Assembly (NCBI GenBank): GCA_902799245.1
Contig: CADBZY010000014.1
Location: 1-57,257, forward strand
Reading direction: 5' to 3'
DNA from: an uncultured Ruminococcus sp.
Lineage (GTDB): Bacteria > Bacillota > Clostridia > Oscillospirales > Acutalibacteraceae
Length of the DNA stretch: 57,257 nt
Shown here: positions 49,166-57,257 of the stretch, piece by piece
How positions within the stretch are numbered: the first letter of the stretch is position 1
Layout of the letters: each line of letters starts with the position of its first letter
The notes under the pieces: model-generated
Told to the model about the DNA's origin: nothing
The model's input: the letters and a program-made list of their open reading frames with translations, nothing else
Databases searched by the model: none
Program-made: the position numbers and the translations under genes

Positions 49166-50104
49166 ATGGAAGAAAAAATACTGTTTGAGCTTGGCTCGGT
49201 TTACCGTGAAGCCATGCGCATTAAAGGATACACATTCGGCAGCGGAGAACATTCCGCCTGCATTGTCGGAGCGACACGCGGCAACGAGGTGCAGCAGGTC
49301 TATCTCTGCTCCCGGCTTGTCGATATTCTGGAACGGCTTGAGAAAAGGGGAAAGATCACCTGCGGCAAATCCATTCTGGTCGTTCCAAGCGTCAATTCCC
49401 ATTCCATGAATATCGGCAAACGCTTCTGGTCAACCGACAACACCGATATCAACAGAATGTTTCCGGGATACAGTCTGGGTGAAACGACACAGCGCATTGC
49501 CGACGGACTTTTCAAAAATGTAAACGATTATCAATTCGGCATACAGTTTGCCAGTTTCTATATGCAGGGGAGCTTTATTCCGCATGTGCGCATGATGAAA
49601 ACAGGCTTTGAGGACGTGGAACTCGCTAAGGATTTCGGCTTGCCGTATGTATTCCGGCGGAACGCCAGACCGTATGATACCACGACGCTCAATTACAATT
49701 GGCAGATATGGGAAACCAAGTCCTTTTCGGTTTATACCGACGCCACCGACACCATTAACACAGAGACGGCAGCCGAAGCGGTCAACGCAGTACTTTGCTT
49801 CCTTCACAAACAGGGCATTATCGAGTACAACTGTCACGAAGGGTACATTTCCCGCTTCATTGAAGGAAGTCAGCTTGTCAACGTAAAGACGGTAACGGCG
49901 GGATTCTTTGTACGTCATGCCAGAGTCAGTCAAAGGGTGAAACAAGGGGATATTCTGGCGGAAATCCTTGATCCGTATAACGGAAGGGTAATTGACCGTA
50001 TATTGTCGCCCGTGAACGGCATTGTTTTTTTCCATGCCGTTCAGCCGGTGATCTATGCGCATACCACCCTCTATCGGATCATTCCGTCAGACGATCTGAT
50101 ATGA
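49166..50104 (+). CDS. AstE/AspA-like paralogue that has lost its zinc and catalytic residues
   Basis: This 312-residue protein aligns along its whole length with the preceding deacylase, including DINRMFPGYSLGE and the C-terminal barrel (GFFVRHARVSQRVKQGDILA). The zinc His43 becomes Arg38 (GATRGNEVQ, codon CGC at 49277-49279), the zinc His130 becomes Phe128 (FGIQFAS), and the general-base Glu192 becomes Tyr190 (SFSVYTDAT). Only the Glu of the HxxE pair and the substrate arginine remain. The frame is intact with a good GGGAGG site, so this is a conserved pseudoenzyme and not a decaying gene. It may be a regulatory or scaffold partner of the active copy (inference). Confidence 0.85.
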   Translation: MEEKILFELGSVYREAMRIKGYTFGSGEHSACIVGATRGNEVQQVYLCSRLVDILERLEKRGKITCGKSILVVPSVNSHSMNIGKRFWSTDNTDINRMFPGYSLGETTQRIADGLFKNVNDYQFGIQFASFYMQGSFIPHVRMMKTGFEDVELAKDFGLPYVFRRNARPYDTTTLNYNWQIWETKSFSVYTDATDTINTETAAEAVNAVLCFLHKQGIIEYNCHEGYISRFIEGSQLVNVKTVTAGFFVRHARVSQRVKQGDILAEILDPYNGRVIDRILSPVNGIVFFHAVQPVIYAHTTLYRIIPSDDLI

Positions 50105-50120
50105 GGGAGGAAAAGTCTGT

Positions 50121-51461
50121 ATGAGCAGCTTCAAAGAAACCATGTATGCGGCATTTACCGAGAATAATATCATTTCACCCGAATACTTCGACAAGTACAG
50201 TGTGAAACGGGGACTGCGCAATCCGGACGGAACGGGCGTGATGGCAGGCGTTACCAATATCTGCAATGTTCACGGTTACGTGATTGACGACGGCGAAAAG
50301 AAGCCGGCTGAGGGCAAGCTGATATTCAGAGGGTATAATATCCGTGACATCATCCGTCATGTGGAAGAGGAAGACCGCTTTGGCTTTGAGGAGATCGTAT
50401 ATCTTCTGCTGACGGGCAAACTTCCGACATTGGATGAGCTTACGGAGTTTACACAGCTTTTGTCCGATCATCGTGCTTTGCCTGATAATTTTTTCGAGGA
50501 TATGATCCTGAAAGCACCGTCACGGGATATTATGAATAAAATGGCAAGATCGACGCTCGCGTTATATTCCTATGACAGCAATCCGGAAACTTTATCGCCG
50601 GAGCATGAAATAGACACCGCCATATCGCTTATCGCAAGAATGCCGGTGATTATGATCTGTGCCTATGAAACACAAAGACGGTATTTCAGTGAGGACTCTA
50701 TGATCATGCACCCTTTAATAAAGGGGCAGTCAACAGCGGAAAACATTTTGTCAACGCTGCGACCAGACAGAAATTTTACCCATGAAGAGGCCAGACTCCT
50801 TGACCTGATGCTGATGCTTCACGCGGAACACGGCGGCGGTAATAACTCGACCTTTTCCTGCCGTGTGCTCACTTCATCGGGTACAGAGCCCTATTCCACC
50901 TATGCGGCAGCCATCGGTTCGCTGAAAGGCGCAAGGCACGGCGGCGCCAACCGTAAGGTGACAGAAATGCACGAATATATCAAGGCAAATGTGGCTGATT
51001 GGGAAAATGAAGAGGAGCTTGCGGCGTATCTGCGAAAAATTCTGCGAAAGGAAGCAGGCGACGGAAGCGGTCTGATCTACGGAATGGGGCATGCGGTCTA
51101 TACGTTGTCCGATCCCCGTGCAGTGATTCTGAAAGAGTATGCCGGCGCTATGGCGGAGGGAACCGACTTTGAAAAGGAGTTTCATCTGCTGGAATCCATC
51201 GAACGGCTGACGCCGAAAATTTTTGAAGAAGTAAAACATTCAGGAAAAGCCATGTGCGCCAATATTGATATGTACAGCGGATTTGTGTACAGAATGCTCG
51301 GTATTCCACAGGAACTCTTTACGCCGCTGTTTGCTGTTTCAAGAATGGCGGGGTGGTGCGCACACCGATTTGAAGAGATGAATAGCGGCAGGAGGATTAT
51401 TCGCCCCGCCTACAAATCCATCTCCCATGAAAAGGAATATGTGGATTTGAAAAACAGATGA
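50121..51461 (+). CDS. gltA: Citrate synthase
   Basis: The 446-residue enzyme condenses acetyl-CoA and oxaloacetate to citrate. The active-site segments are AEHGGGNNSTF (first His), GARHGGANRKV, YGMGHAVYTLSDPRA (second His) and the aspartate loop NIDMYSGFVYRMLGIPQ. Its length and the N-terminal extension resemble Clostridia citrate synthases. GGGAGG precedes the ATG at 50121. It follows the deacylase pair by 16 bases and the next gene starts 42 bases later, all in one strand. Confidence 0.95.
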   Translation: MSSFKETMYAAFTENNIISPEYFDKYSVKRGLRNPDGTGVMAGVTNICNVHGYVIDDGEKKPAEGKLIFRGYNIRDIIRHVEEEDRFGFEEIVYLLLTGKLPTLDELTEFTQLLSDHRALPDNFFEDMILKAPSRDIMNKMARSTLALYSYDSNPETLSPEHEIDTAISLIARMPVIMICAYETQRRYFSEDSMIMHPLIKGQSTAENILSTLRPDRNFTHEEARLLDLMLMLHAEHGGGNNSTFSCRVLTSSGTEPYSTYAAAIGSLKGARHGGANRKVTEMHEYIKANVADWENEEELAAYLRKILRKEAGDGSGLIYGMGHAVYTLSDPRAVILKEYAGAMAEGTDFEKEFHLLESIERLTPKIFEEVKHSGKAMCANIDMYSGFVYRMLGIPQELFTPLFAVSRMAGWCAHRFEEMNSGRRIIRPAYKSISHEKEYVDLKNR

Positions 51462-51503
51462 GCTATGGGAACGATAAAAAGACATAAAGAAAGGCTGATT
51501 ACG

Positions 51504-52721
51504 ATGGAAAAAATCAAAATGACTACCCCCTTGGTTGAAATGGACGGGGACGAAATGACAAGGATCATCTGGCAGATGATAAAGGAAAAACTCCTTCTTC
51601 CCTTCATTGACCTGAAAACCGAGTATTACGATCTCGGTCTTGCGCACAGAAACGAAACAGACGATAAAGTAACCGTCGAATCGGCGGAAGCAACCAAGAA
51701 GTACGGTGTGGCGGTCAAGTGTGCCACCATCACGCCCAATGCGGCAAGAATGACGGAATATGACCTCAAAGAGATGTGGAAATCACCCAACGGCACCATC
51801 AGAGCCATTCTGGACGGTACGGTGTTCCGTGCGCCGATCATTGTGGAGGGTATCACCCCTTATATTCCCACATGGACAAAGCCTATCACGATTGCCCGTC
51901 ACGCTTACGGCGATGTGTATAAGAACACCGAACTACGTGTCAGTCAGGGCAGCAAGGCAGAACTGAAAGTGACCGATCAAGACGGACATGAAACATCGGC
52001 GCTTATCTACGATTTTGAGGACAGCGCGGGAATCATTCAGGGACTTCATAATAAAGACAAGTCTATCGAGGGATTTGCCCGTTCCTGTTTTAATTATGCG
52101 CTTGATACGAAACAGGATATATGGTTTGCCTCCAAAGACACCATCTCGAAACAATATGACCACAGATTCAAGGATATCTTTGCGGAGGTCTTTGAAAATG
52201 ACTATCGGGCAAAATTTGAGGAAGCCGGAATAGAGTATTTTTATACGCTGATTGATGACGCGGTTGCGAGAGTGATTCGTTCCGAAGGCGGATATATATG
52301 GGCCTGTAAAAACTATGACGGCGATGTGATGTCAGACATGGTAGCCACCGCATACGGCAGTCTTGCGATGATGACTTCCGTACTGGTTTCTCCTGACGGC
52401 ATTTATGAATATGAAGCGGCGCACGGAACGGTACAGCGCCATTATTACAAATATTGCAAGGGTGAAAAGACCTCCACGAATCCTGTTGCCACGATTTATG
52501 CGTGGACAGGCGCATTGCGAAAAAGGGGAGAACTGGACAGTCTGCCTGCACTTTGCGGCTTTGCCGACAAACTGGAAAAAGCGGTTCTTGCCACAATCAG
52601 TGACGGAATCATGACCGGAGATCTTGCGGCCATCTCTACACTGTCAAACAAGCAGACCGCTGACACGGAAACATTTCTTGATGAGATAGGCATTCGTTTA
52701 GAGCGTTTATTGCATCAATGA
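51504..52721 (+). CDS. icd: NADP-type isocitrate dehydrogenase (homodimeric, eukaryote-like)
   Basis: The start at 51504 follows AGAAAGG by eight bases; an earlier in-frame ATG at 51465 has no site. The 405-residue enzyme belongs to the group II type shared with mitochondrial [15 protein letters not shown] at the N-terminus, [23 protein letters not shown], the metal-binding aspartates in YTLIDDAVA and [12 protein letters not shown], and [14 protein letters not shown] near the end. It converts isocitrate to 2-oxoglutarate, the glutamate precursor, making NADPH. Confidence 0.95.
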   Translation: MEKIKMTTPLVEMDGDEMTRIIWQMIKEKLLLPFIDLKTEYYDLGLAHRNETDDKVTVESAEATKKYGVAVKCATITPNAARMTEYDLKEMWKSPNGTIRAILDGTVFRAPIIVEGITPYIPTWTKPITIARHAYGDVYKNTELRVSQGSKAELKVTDQDGHETSALIYDFEDSAGIIQGLHNKDKSIEGFARSCFNYALDTKQDIWFASKDTISKQYDHRFKDIFAEVFENDYRAKFEEAGIEYFYTLIDDAVARVIRSEGGYIWACKNYDGDVMSDMVATAYGSLAMMTSVLVSPDGIYEYEAAHGTVQRHYYKYCKGEKTSTNPVATIYAWTGALRKRGELDSLPALCGFADKLEKAVLATISDGIMTGDLAAISTLSNKQTADTETFLDEIGIRLERLLHQ

Positions 52722-52737
52722 TGGAGGGAAATATCAT

Positions 52738-54693
52738 ATGGGACTGACATTGACCGAAAAAATACTCAAAAACCATCTGGTTGACGGTGAGTTCATCAAA
52801 GGCAGCGAGATCGGAATAAAAATCGATCAGACGCTCACGCAGGACGCCACAGGTACAATGGCTTATCTGGAATTTGAAGCGATAGGCATACCAAGGGTAA
52901 AGACAGAACGCTCGGTTGCCTACATTGACCACAACACACTGCAAAACGGTTTTGAAAATGCGGACGACCATCGTTTTATCGGTTCTGTCGCAAAAAAGCA
53001 TGGTATCTGTTTTTCCCGACCCGGCAACGGTATCTGTCATCAGGTGCATCTGGAACGCTTCGGTATTCCGGGAAAAACGCTGATCGGCTCGGACAGTCAT
53101 ACGCCGACCGGCGGCGGTATCGGAATGATTGCCATCGGTGCGGGCGGTCTTGACGTTGCGGTCGCAATGGGCGGCGGCGCTTACTACATCACATACCCGA
53201 AAATCGTCAGGGTCACTCTTACCGGCAAGCTCTCTCCGTGGGTGGCTGCGAAAGACGTGATCTTGGAGGTACTCAAACGAATGACCGTAAAAGGCAGCGT
53301 GGGTAAAGTCATTGAATACGGCGGCGAGGGTGTGAAAACGCTTACGGTTCCCGAAAGAGCCACTATCACCAATATGGGGGCAGAGCTTGGCGCCACTACA
53401 TCTATTTTCCCCTCTGACGACGTAACGCTTGCCTTTCTCAAAGCGCAGAACAGGGCAGAGGTATGGACGGAATTGAAAGCAGACGACGACGCGGTTTATG
53501 ATGAAGAAATCCATATTGATCTTTCCTCTGTCGTGCCTATGGCGGCTTGTCCTCATTCTCCGGATAACGTGAAGACCGTTGCGGAGATAGGCAGACTCAA
53601 AATAGATCAGGTATGTATCGGCTCCTGTACCAACTCCAGCTTTATTGATATGATGAAGGTTGCCACTATCCTCAGAGGCAGGACGGTTCATCCGAGCGTT
53701 TCACTCAGCATAGCTCCCGGCTCTAAGCAAGTGCTCAATATGCTGGCGTCCAACGGCGCACTGGCTGATATGATAGACGCAGGTGCAAGAATACTGGAAT
53801 CTGCCTGCGGCCCGTGTATCGGTATGGGACAATCGCCCAACTCCGGCGGAGTATCATTGCGTACTTTTAACCGTAACTTTGAAGGAAGATCAGGAACAAA
53901 GGACGGACAGATCTATCTCGTTTCTCCCGAAATGGCAGCCATTTCCGCCATAAAAGGGTACCTCACCGATCCAAGAGAATTGGGAAATATGCCGGAATTC
54001 CATCTGCCTCATCAGTTTAAGATAAATGACAACATGGTGGAACCGCCTGCCGATGAAAAGGATATGGACGGAATAGAGATTCTCAGAGGGCCGAACATTC
54101 AACCGTATCCTGTAACCTCACCGCTGCTTGATAACATAGCGTGCAAAGTATCTTTGAAGGTTGGCGATAATATCACCACAGACCACATCATGCCCGCCGG
54201 GGCCAAAATCCTTCCGCTCCGTTCCAATATCCCTGCTATCTCCATGCATTGTTTTACCGTATGTGATGAAGATTTTCCAAAAAGAGCAAAGCAGCTTGGT
54301 ATTTCCATTATCGTTGGCGGTTCCAATTACGGACAAGGTTCATCAAGAGAACACGCCGCACTCGCACCGCTGTATTTAGGGATAAAGGCGGTTGTTGTCA
54401 AGAGCTTTGCACGCATCCACAGAGCCAATCTGATCAATGCCGGTATTCTGCCTCTTACCTTCGTCAACGAGGCGGATTATGACAGAATCGGGCAGGGTGA
54501 CGACGTTGTTCTTGAAAATCTCCGCGCAGATATCGAATCAGGCAAGTCAGAACTTACGCTTATCAACAGAAGCAATGGCGAAGAAATACCTGTCTTTTGC
54601 GAACTGACAGGCAGAACAAGGAATATTATCCTTGCAGGCGGTCTGCTTGACTATACAAGATTGAGTCTCATTTCTGATGCGGGTAAGAATTGA
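52738..54693 (+). CDS. acn: Aconitate hydratase
   Basis: The 651-residue protein is of the short aconitase type shared by many anaerobes. Catalytic and cluster residues are visible: GSDSHTPTGGG (about 120), the iron-sulfur cysteines in IGSCTNSS and SACGPCIGMGQS, and the swivel domain with GSNYGQGSSREHAAL. It interconverts citrate and isocitrate, so it supplies the dehydrogenase encoded just before it. GGAGGG precedes the ATG, and its stop overlaps the next start (ATGATGA). This completes the oxidative branch to 2-oxoglutarate within three consecutive genes. Confidence 0.95.
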   Translation: MGLTLTEKILKNHLVDGEFIKGSEIGIKIDQTLTQDATGTMAYLEFEAIGIPRVKTERSVAYIDHNTLQNGFENADDHRFIGSVAKKHGICFSRPGNGICHQVHLERFGIPGKTLIGSDSHTPTGGGIGMIAIGAGGLDVAVAMGGGAYYITYPKIVRVTLTGKLSPWVAAKDVILEVLKRMTVKGSVGKVIEYGGEGVKTLTVPERATITNMGAELGATTSIFPSDDVTLAFLKAQNRAEVWTELKADDDAVYDEEIHIDLSSVVPMAACPHSPDNVKTVAEIGRLKIDQVCIGSCTNSSFIDMMKVATILRGRTVHPSVSLSIAPGSKQVLNMLASNGALADMIDAGARILESACGPCIGMGQSPNSGGVSLRTFNRNFEGRSGTKDGQIYLVSPEMAAISAIKGYLTDPRELGNMPEFHLPHQFKINDNMVEPPADEKDMDGIEILRGPNIQPYPVTSPLLDNIACKVSLKVGDNITTDHIMPAGAKILPLRSNIPAISMHCFTVCDEDFPKRAKQLGISIIVGGSNYGQGSSREHAALAPLYLGIKAVVVKSFARIHRANLINAGILPLTFVNEADYDRIGQGDDVVLENLRADIESGKSELTLINRSNGEEIPVFCELTGRTRNIILAGGLLDYTRLSLISDAGKN

Positions 54694-55679
54694 TGATTTC
54701 GCTCAATCAATATTTATTCTCCGGAGATACCGTGCTGAAAATTCTTCATCAGTATTCCGCCGATCTGAAAAAGTCAGCCATCCATGCGCATCATCCGATT
54801 GATCTGGCGCACAGTAATTTTCTGATACAGATCATAGAACTGCTGGAGCATAACGATTTTCTGTCCTTACAATCGCAGCGGATCAAGGAATTTTACAAGT
54901 ACATGACACATGAATACCCGTTTCTTGCGTTTACCTTCAAGGGAAGAATCAAATCTCTGATTCGCGCGGAGGAAAAATTCAACGGATATGTCTTAGAATA
55001 TATTTACGAGTATTACAAGACAAACGGAAGATTCCCAAGTGAAGCGGAAATCAAAAGCAATCTGATTTTCAGAGATTTGATTGCGTACCGCATTGTGATT
55101 TCACTGCCGCGATGTCATATTGCAGTGGGAGAAAGCGGTCACGAACAGGAATTGATTTATCTATATGAGATTGCCGATACGCTTCCCGAATTTCTCGAAG
55201 AAAGAGGATTTACAGCGGAATTGTCAGGCTTTCCCGATAAAACCGTATCAGAGCGGCTTTCTGAAAACAATCGTGGCTATTACAGAGATTATGTCGCGGA
55301 ACCCAGACCTTCCGGCTACCAGTCTCTTCATATCACTTTTTATGACAATCATGCAAGGTGCTTTACAGAGGTTCAGCTCCGGACAAAAGAAATGGACGAT
55401 CTTGCCGAGATCGGTGAAGCAAATCACTTCGGCTATGAAAAGCAACAGGAGGAAAGCCGTTCCAAACGGGATATTATCCCGAAAGGGCAATGTCTGTATT
55501 TTGATGAAGCGTATGAACGCCTGACCATGCTGCAGGGACTTGATCTCTCTACCGTAGATGTGAATATGTTCAAAGCATACAACAATCAGCTGATCAATGA
55601 CGGCTGCGGATTATTCAGAGGACGCCAGATACTCCCCTTCGAGCATTTGTCAAGATTTCAGAACGATCTCATTGATTGA
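54690..55679 (+). CDS. RelA/SpoT-type synthetase-domain protein coupled to aconitase
   Basis: The start overlaps the aconitase stop by four bases. The 329-residue protein has a helical N-terminal region of about 90 residues and a RelA/SpoT nucleotidyltransferase core: TFKGRIKSLIRAEEKFNGYV, RDLIAYRIVIS, EPRPSGYQSLHITFYD and the acidic catalytic segment FTEVQLRTKEMDDLAE. The usual Gly of the DxxGxR motif is Ala and the aromatic residue after the catalytic strand is missing, so substrate or activity may differ from classical (p)ppGpp synthetases. No hydrolase domain is present. It could make an alarmone in response to the state of the 2-oxoglutarate pathway (inference). Confidence 0.8.
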   Translation: MMISLNQYLFSGDTVLKILHQYSADLKKSAIHAHHPIDLAHSNFLIQIIELLEHNDFLSLQSQRIKEFYKYMTHEYPFLAFTFKGRIKSLIRAEEKFNGYVLEYIYEYYKTNGRFPSEAEIKSNLIFRDLIAYRIVISLPRCHIAVGESGHEQELIYLYEIADTLPEFLEERGFTAELSGFPDKTVSERLSENNRGYYRDYVAEPRPSGYQSLHITFYDNHARCFTEVQLRTKEMDDLAEIGEANHFGYEKQQEESRSKRDIIPKGQCLYFDEAYERLTMLQGLDLSTVDVNMFKAYNNQLINDGCGLFRGRQILPFEHLSRFQNDLID

Positions 55680-55713
55680 CTGTTTCCGAAATACAATATA
55701 AGGAGAAGCTGAA

Positions 55714-56421
55714 ATGAAACCATTAGTCGGATTAATGCCACTCTGGGATGATGAAAAGGAAAGCCTTTGGATGCTTCCCGGATATATGGATGGAATTGCA
55801 ACTGCCGGTGGGATTCCATTTATGCTGCCGCTGACCGACAGCGAGGAAGATATTAAGCAGCTTGTGGGAATCTGCAACGGATTTCTGTTCACAGGCGGTC
55901 ATGATGTATCGCCTGAGTTATATGCGGAAAAACCGATCGGCAATCTGGTTTCCTGTTGCAGAAAGCGGGACATTATGGAAAATATCGTGCTGAGAATCGC
56001 CATTGAGAAAGATAAACCGGTTTTGGGCATTTGTCGGGGGATTCAGTTCATCAACGCCGCACTTGGAGGTACGCTGTATCAGGACCTTCCGACACAACAT
56101 CCTACTGAAATAGAACATCATCAAAAACCGCCCTATGATCAACCGGTACACAAGGTTGATATTGTTCCGGGCAGTCCACTGTATTCTTTGATCGGAGAAT
56201 CAAGGATTGCAGTGAACAGCTATCATCACCAAGCAATCAAGCAGCTTGCTCCCTCTCTTGTTGCAATGGCATATTCAGAAGACGGTTTGGTAGAAGCTGT
56301 GCATAAACGGGATCAGTCTTTTATGTGGGCGGTGCAGTGGCATCCGGAATTCATGTGGATGACAGATGTAAACAGCAGAAAGATATTCAAAGCCTTTATT
56401 TCTATTTCAGCTATAGGATGA
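55714..56421 (+). CDS. C26-family gamma-glutamyl hydrolase (PuuD-like class I glutamine amidotransferase fold)
   Basis: The 235-residue protein has the C26 signature: GGHDVSPELY, the nucleophile Cys in LGICRGIQFINAALGG, and the His-Glu pair in VQWHPEFMW. Homologues hydrolyse gamma-glutamyl amide bonds, as in gamma-glutamyl-GABA. AAGGAG precedes the ATG. It is 34 bases after the alarmone-type gene and ends the operon. Its presence in a run that makes 2-oxoglutarate and contains an amide ligase suggests the product has gamma-glutamyl bonds (inference). Confidence 0.9.
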   Translation: MKPLVGLMPLWDDEKESLWMLPGYMDGIATAGGIPFMLPLTDSEEDIKQLVGICNGFLFTGGHDVSPELYAEKPIGNLVSCCRKRDIMENIVLRIAIEKDKPVLGICRGIQFINAALGGTLYQDLPTQHPTEIEHHQKPPYDQPVHKVDIVPGSPLYSLIGESRIAVNSYHHQAIKQLAPSLVAMAYSEDGLVEAVHKRDQSFMWAVQWHPEFMWMTDVNSRKIFKAFISISAIG

Positions 56422-56536
56422 TATAACCGACAGGTGATAAAATTAGCAGTGGGTAGCATTACACACTTTCTGTCTCTCTGTTAATCGGCAAAACAGCAAA
56501 CTAAATACTATTTTGCTCCGATTGTCTCTATTTGTC

Positions 56537-56565
56537 TTGACTTATGCGCTCTTCTGTGATATTTG
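56537..56565 (+). promoter_or_regulatory. Possible promoter of the DUF6809 gene
   Basis: TTGACT (56537-56542), a 17-base spacer and TATTTG (56560-56565) lie about 30 bases before the start codon. The -10 box is weak. Confidence 0.4.
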
Positions 56566-56596
56566 TTGTTGCGAAAGGTCAGGTGAGCTAAGCAAC

Positions 56597-56863
56597 ATGA
56601 AAATCATAGAAGATCTGTACTACGGGCGGATAGCACCCTACGAAATGAACATATCAGCCACGACAGAATACCAGAAGCTGAAAGCTCTTGCAGACAGGAA
56701 CGAGGATTTGTTGAGACAAACACTCTCCGATGAGCAAAAGGAACTGTTGGAGAAGCTCATAGAGTTCGTGACGGATATATCCTCGATCTCAGAGCGGGAT
56801 ATGTTCATCGCCGGATTCAGGCTTGGAGTAAAGCTGATGATGGATGTGATGAAAGACGAGTAA
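56597..56863 (+). CDS. DUF6809-family small protein
   Basis: The start at 56597 gives an 88-residue protein beginning MKIIEDLYYGRIAPYEMN, the typical opening of DUF6809 proteins of Clostridia, with FIAGFRLGVKLMMDVMKD at the end. These small helical proteins are common near conjugative or other integrated elements; their function is unknown. AGGTGAG lies about ten bases before the ATG. An upstream in-frame ATG would add a hydrophobic cysteine-rich stretch without a ribosome site and is not favoured. Confidence 0.75.
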   Translation: MKIIEDLYYGRIAPYEMNISATTEYQKLKALADRNEDLLRQTLSDEQKELLEKLIEFVTDISSISERDMFIAGFRLGVKLMMDVMKDE

Positions 56864-56934
56864 CCGCCCCTATTGCCCCCTGTGTGCCGATGTGAGCGAT
56901 TGAATCCGCTCAGTCGGAAAGTAGTTCCAACCTT

Positions 56935-56969
56935 AAAAACGGCTTAAATCTGGCAATTTGAGCCGTTTT
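56935..56969. terminator. Terminator between DUF6809 and the truncated right-edge gene
   Basis: Arms 56936-56949 and 56956-56969 form a 14-bp stem (AAAACGGCT/AGCCGTTTT plus AAAT/ATTT). On the minus strand five T follow; on the plus strand GGGGG follows, so it serves mainly the leftward gene. Confidence 0.7.
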
Positions 56970-56991
56970 GGGGGTTCGATTGACAGGAAAT

Positions 56992-57257
56992 CTACTTTTC
57001 GTTTGCTGCCTTTATTGTGTCTTGAAGCGAATACCGACACACCCCGTAGCACTGCTTCTGCTTCACGATAATGCTGTCGGGAACCCTGTTCCACCATTTT
57101 CGGCTGAAGTTGGTGTTTCCGAAGTAGGCGTCGAAGTTGGTGACGGGCAGGACAACCCACTCGTTGCCGTCCTGTTTGTTGGCGTAATAGTATTTGACGA
57201 GCAATTCCACCACCTCCGTTCGAACGTCCTCCGGCGTTTCTGCGGAGATGATTTGTT
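56992..57257 (-). CDS. Hypothetical protein, C-terminal part (cut by window end)
   Basis: The frame is open from the window edge to a TAG, giving at least 87 residues: EDVRTEVVELLVKYYYANK, WVVLPVTNFDAYFGNTNFS, RKWWNRVPDSIIVKQKQ and a short end in KAANEK. I do not recognise a family; the tryptophan/tyrosine-rich text is not typical of the shadow frames in this window. The N-terminus lies outside. It is separated from the DUF6809 gene by the shared terminator and may be part of the same mobile-element edge. Confidence 0.5.
   Translation of the reverse strand, partial: QIISAETPEDVRTEVVELLVKYYYANKQDGNEWVVLPVTNFDAYFGNTNFSRKWWNRVPDSIIVKQKQCYGVCRYSLQDTIKAANEK

Noticed and set aside
56484-56523. AATCGG/CCGATT hairpin after the C26 hydrolase gene as an operon terminator
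   Set aside because: The stem is interrupted and no T run follows, so I could not support a terminator here.
56970-56990. GGGGGTTCGATT resembling a tRNA T-loop
   Set aside because: The flanking bases do not form a T-stem, and no acceptor or anticodon arm can be folded nearby.

Overview
The window is chromosomal DNA of an anaerobic Firmicute, most likely a Clostridia member close to Ruminococcus/Oscillospiraceae. That placement is inferred from the Clostridia-type RNA polymerase genes, a T-box on metG, strong AAGGAGG ribosome sites, TTGACA-17-TATAAT promoters, BspA-like and CAP surface proteins, and an incomplete oxidative TCA branch. No rRNA, tRNA, CRISPR array or prophage was found.

Layout. 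1-2.9 kb: a degraded edge with the 3' end of an IS1380-type transposase and a fossil in which a nonsense-mutated S66 (MccF-like) peptidase is fused in frame to the tail of an SDR-type enzyme, then an intact DUF1295 membrane enzyme. 3-8.8 kb (minus strand): EamA permease, lipoprotein, and a YhaN/YhaO-like (SbcCD-related) ATPase-nuclease pair. 9-12.5 kb: a four-gene operon of DUF815 ATPase, Mini-RNase III, OmpR regulator and histidine kinase. 12.5-21.2 kb (minus strand): small alarmone synthetase, secreted CAP protein, and a 2212-residue SF1 helicase of the DUF4011/DUF3320 kind with a transglutaminase-like region and a Vsr-like nuclease. 21.3-23.8 kb: an ABC-2 exporter trio. 23.9-27.2 kb (minus strand): a BspA-like surface-protein pseudogene and a polysaccharide pyruvyl transferase. 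27.6-37.8 kb: rpoB-rpoC (own promoter, acidic RpoB tail), a small unknown gene, and metG behind a methionine T-box. 37.9-41.2 kb: membrane metallophosphoesterase, lipoprotein, YitT protein.

41.2-56.4 kb is the most interesting part. A rightward run of ten closely packed genes encodes a circularly permuted ATP-grasp ligase, an alpha-E protein, a transglutaminase-like peptidase, two tandem M14-type deacylases (the second has lost its zinc and catalytic residues), citrate synthase, isocitrate dehydrogenase, aconitase, a RelA/SpoT-type synthetase and a C26 gamma-glutamyl hydrolase. Divergent from it lie a PPDK-type ATP-binding protein and a FUSC-type membrane protein fused to a degenerate HAD domain. 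Both divergent units carry a strong hairpin between promoter and start codon. The simplest reading is a supply line (acetyl-CoA and oxaloacetate to citrate to 2-oxoglutarate to glutamate) tied to enzymes that make and cleave a peptide or acyl-amino-acid product. The product and the role of the alarmone enzyme are unknown. The last kilobase (DUF6809 plus a truncated unknown gene) looks like the edge of a mobile element.
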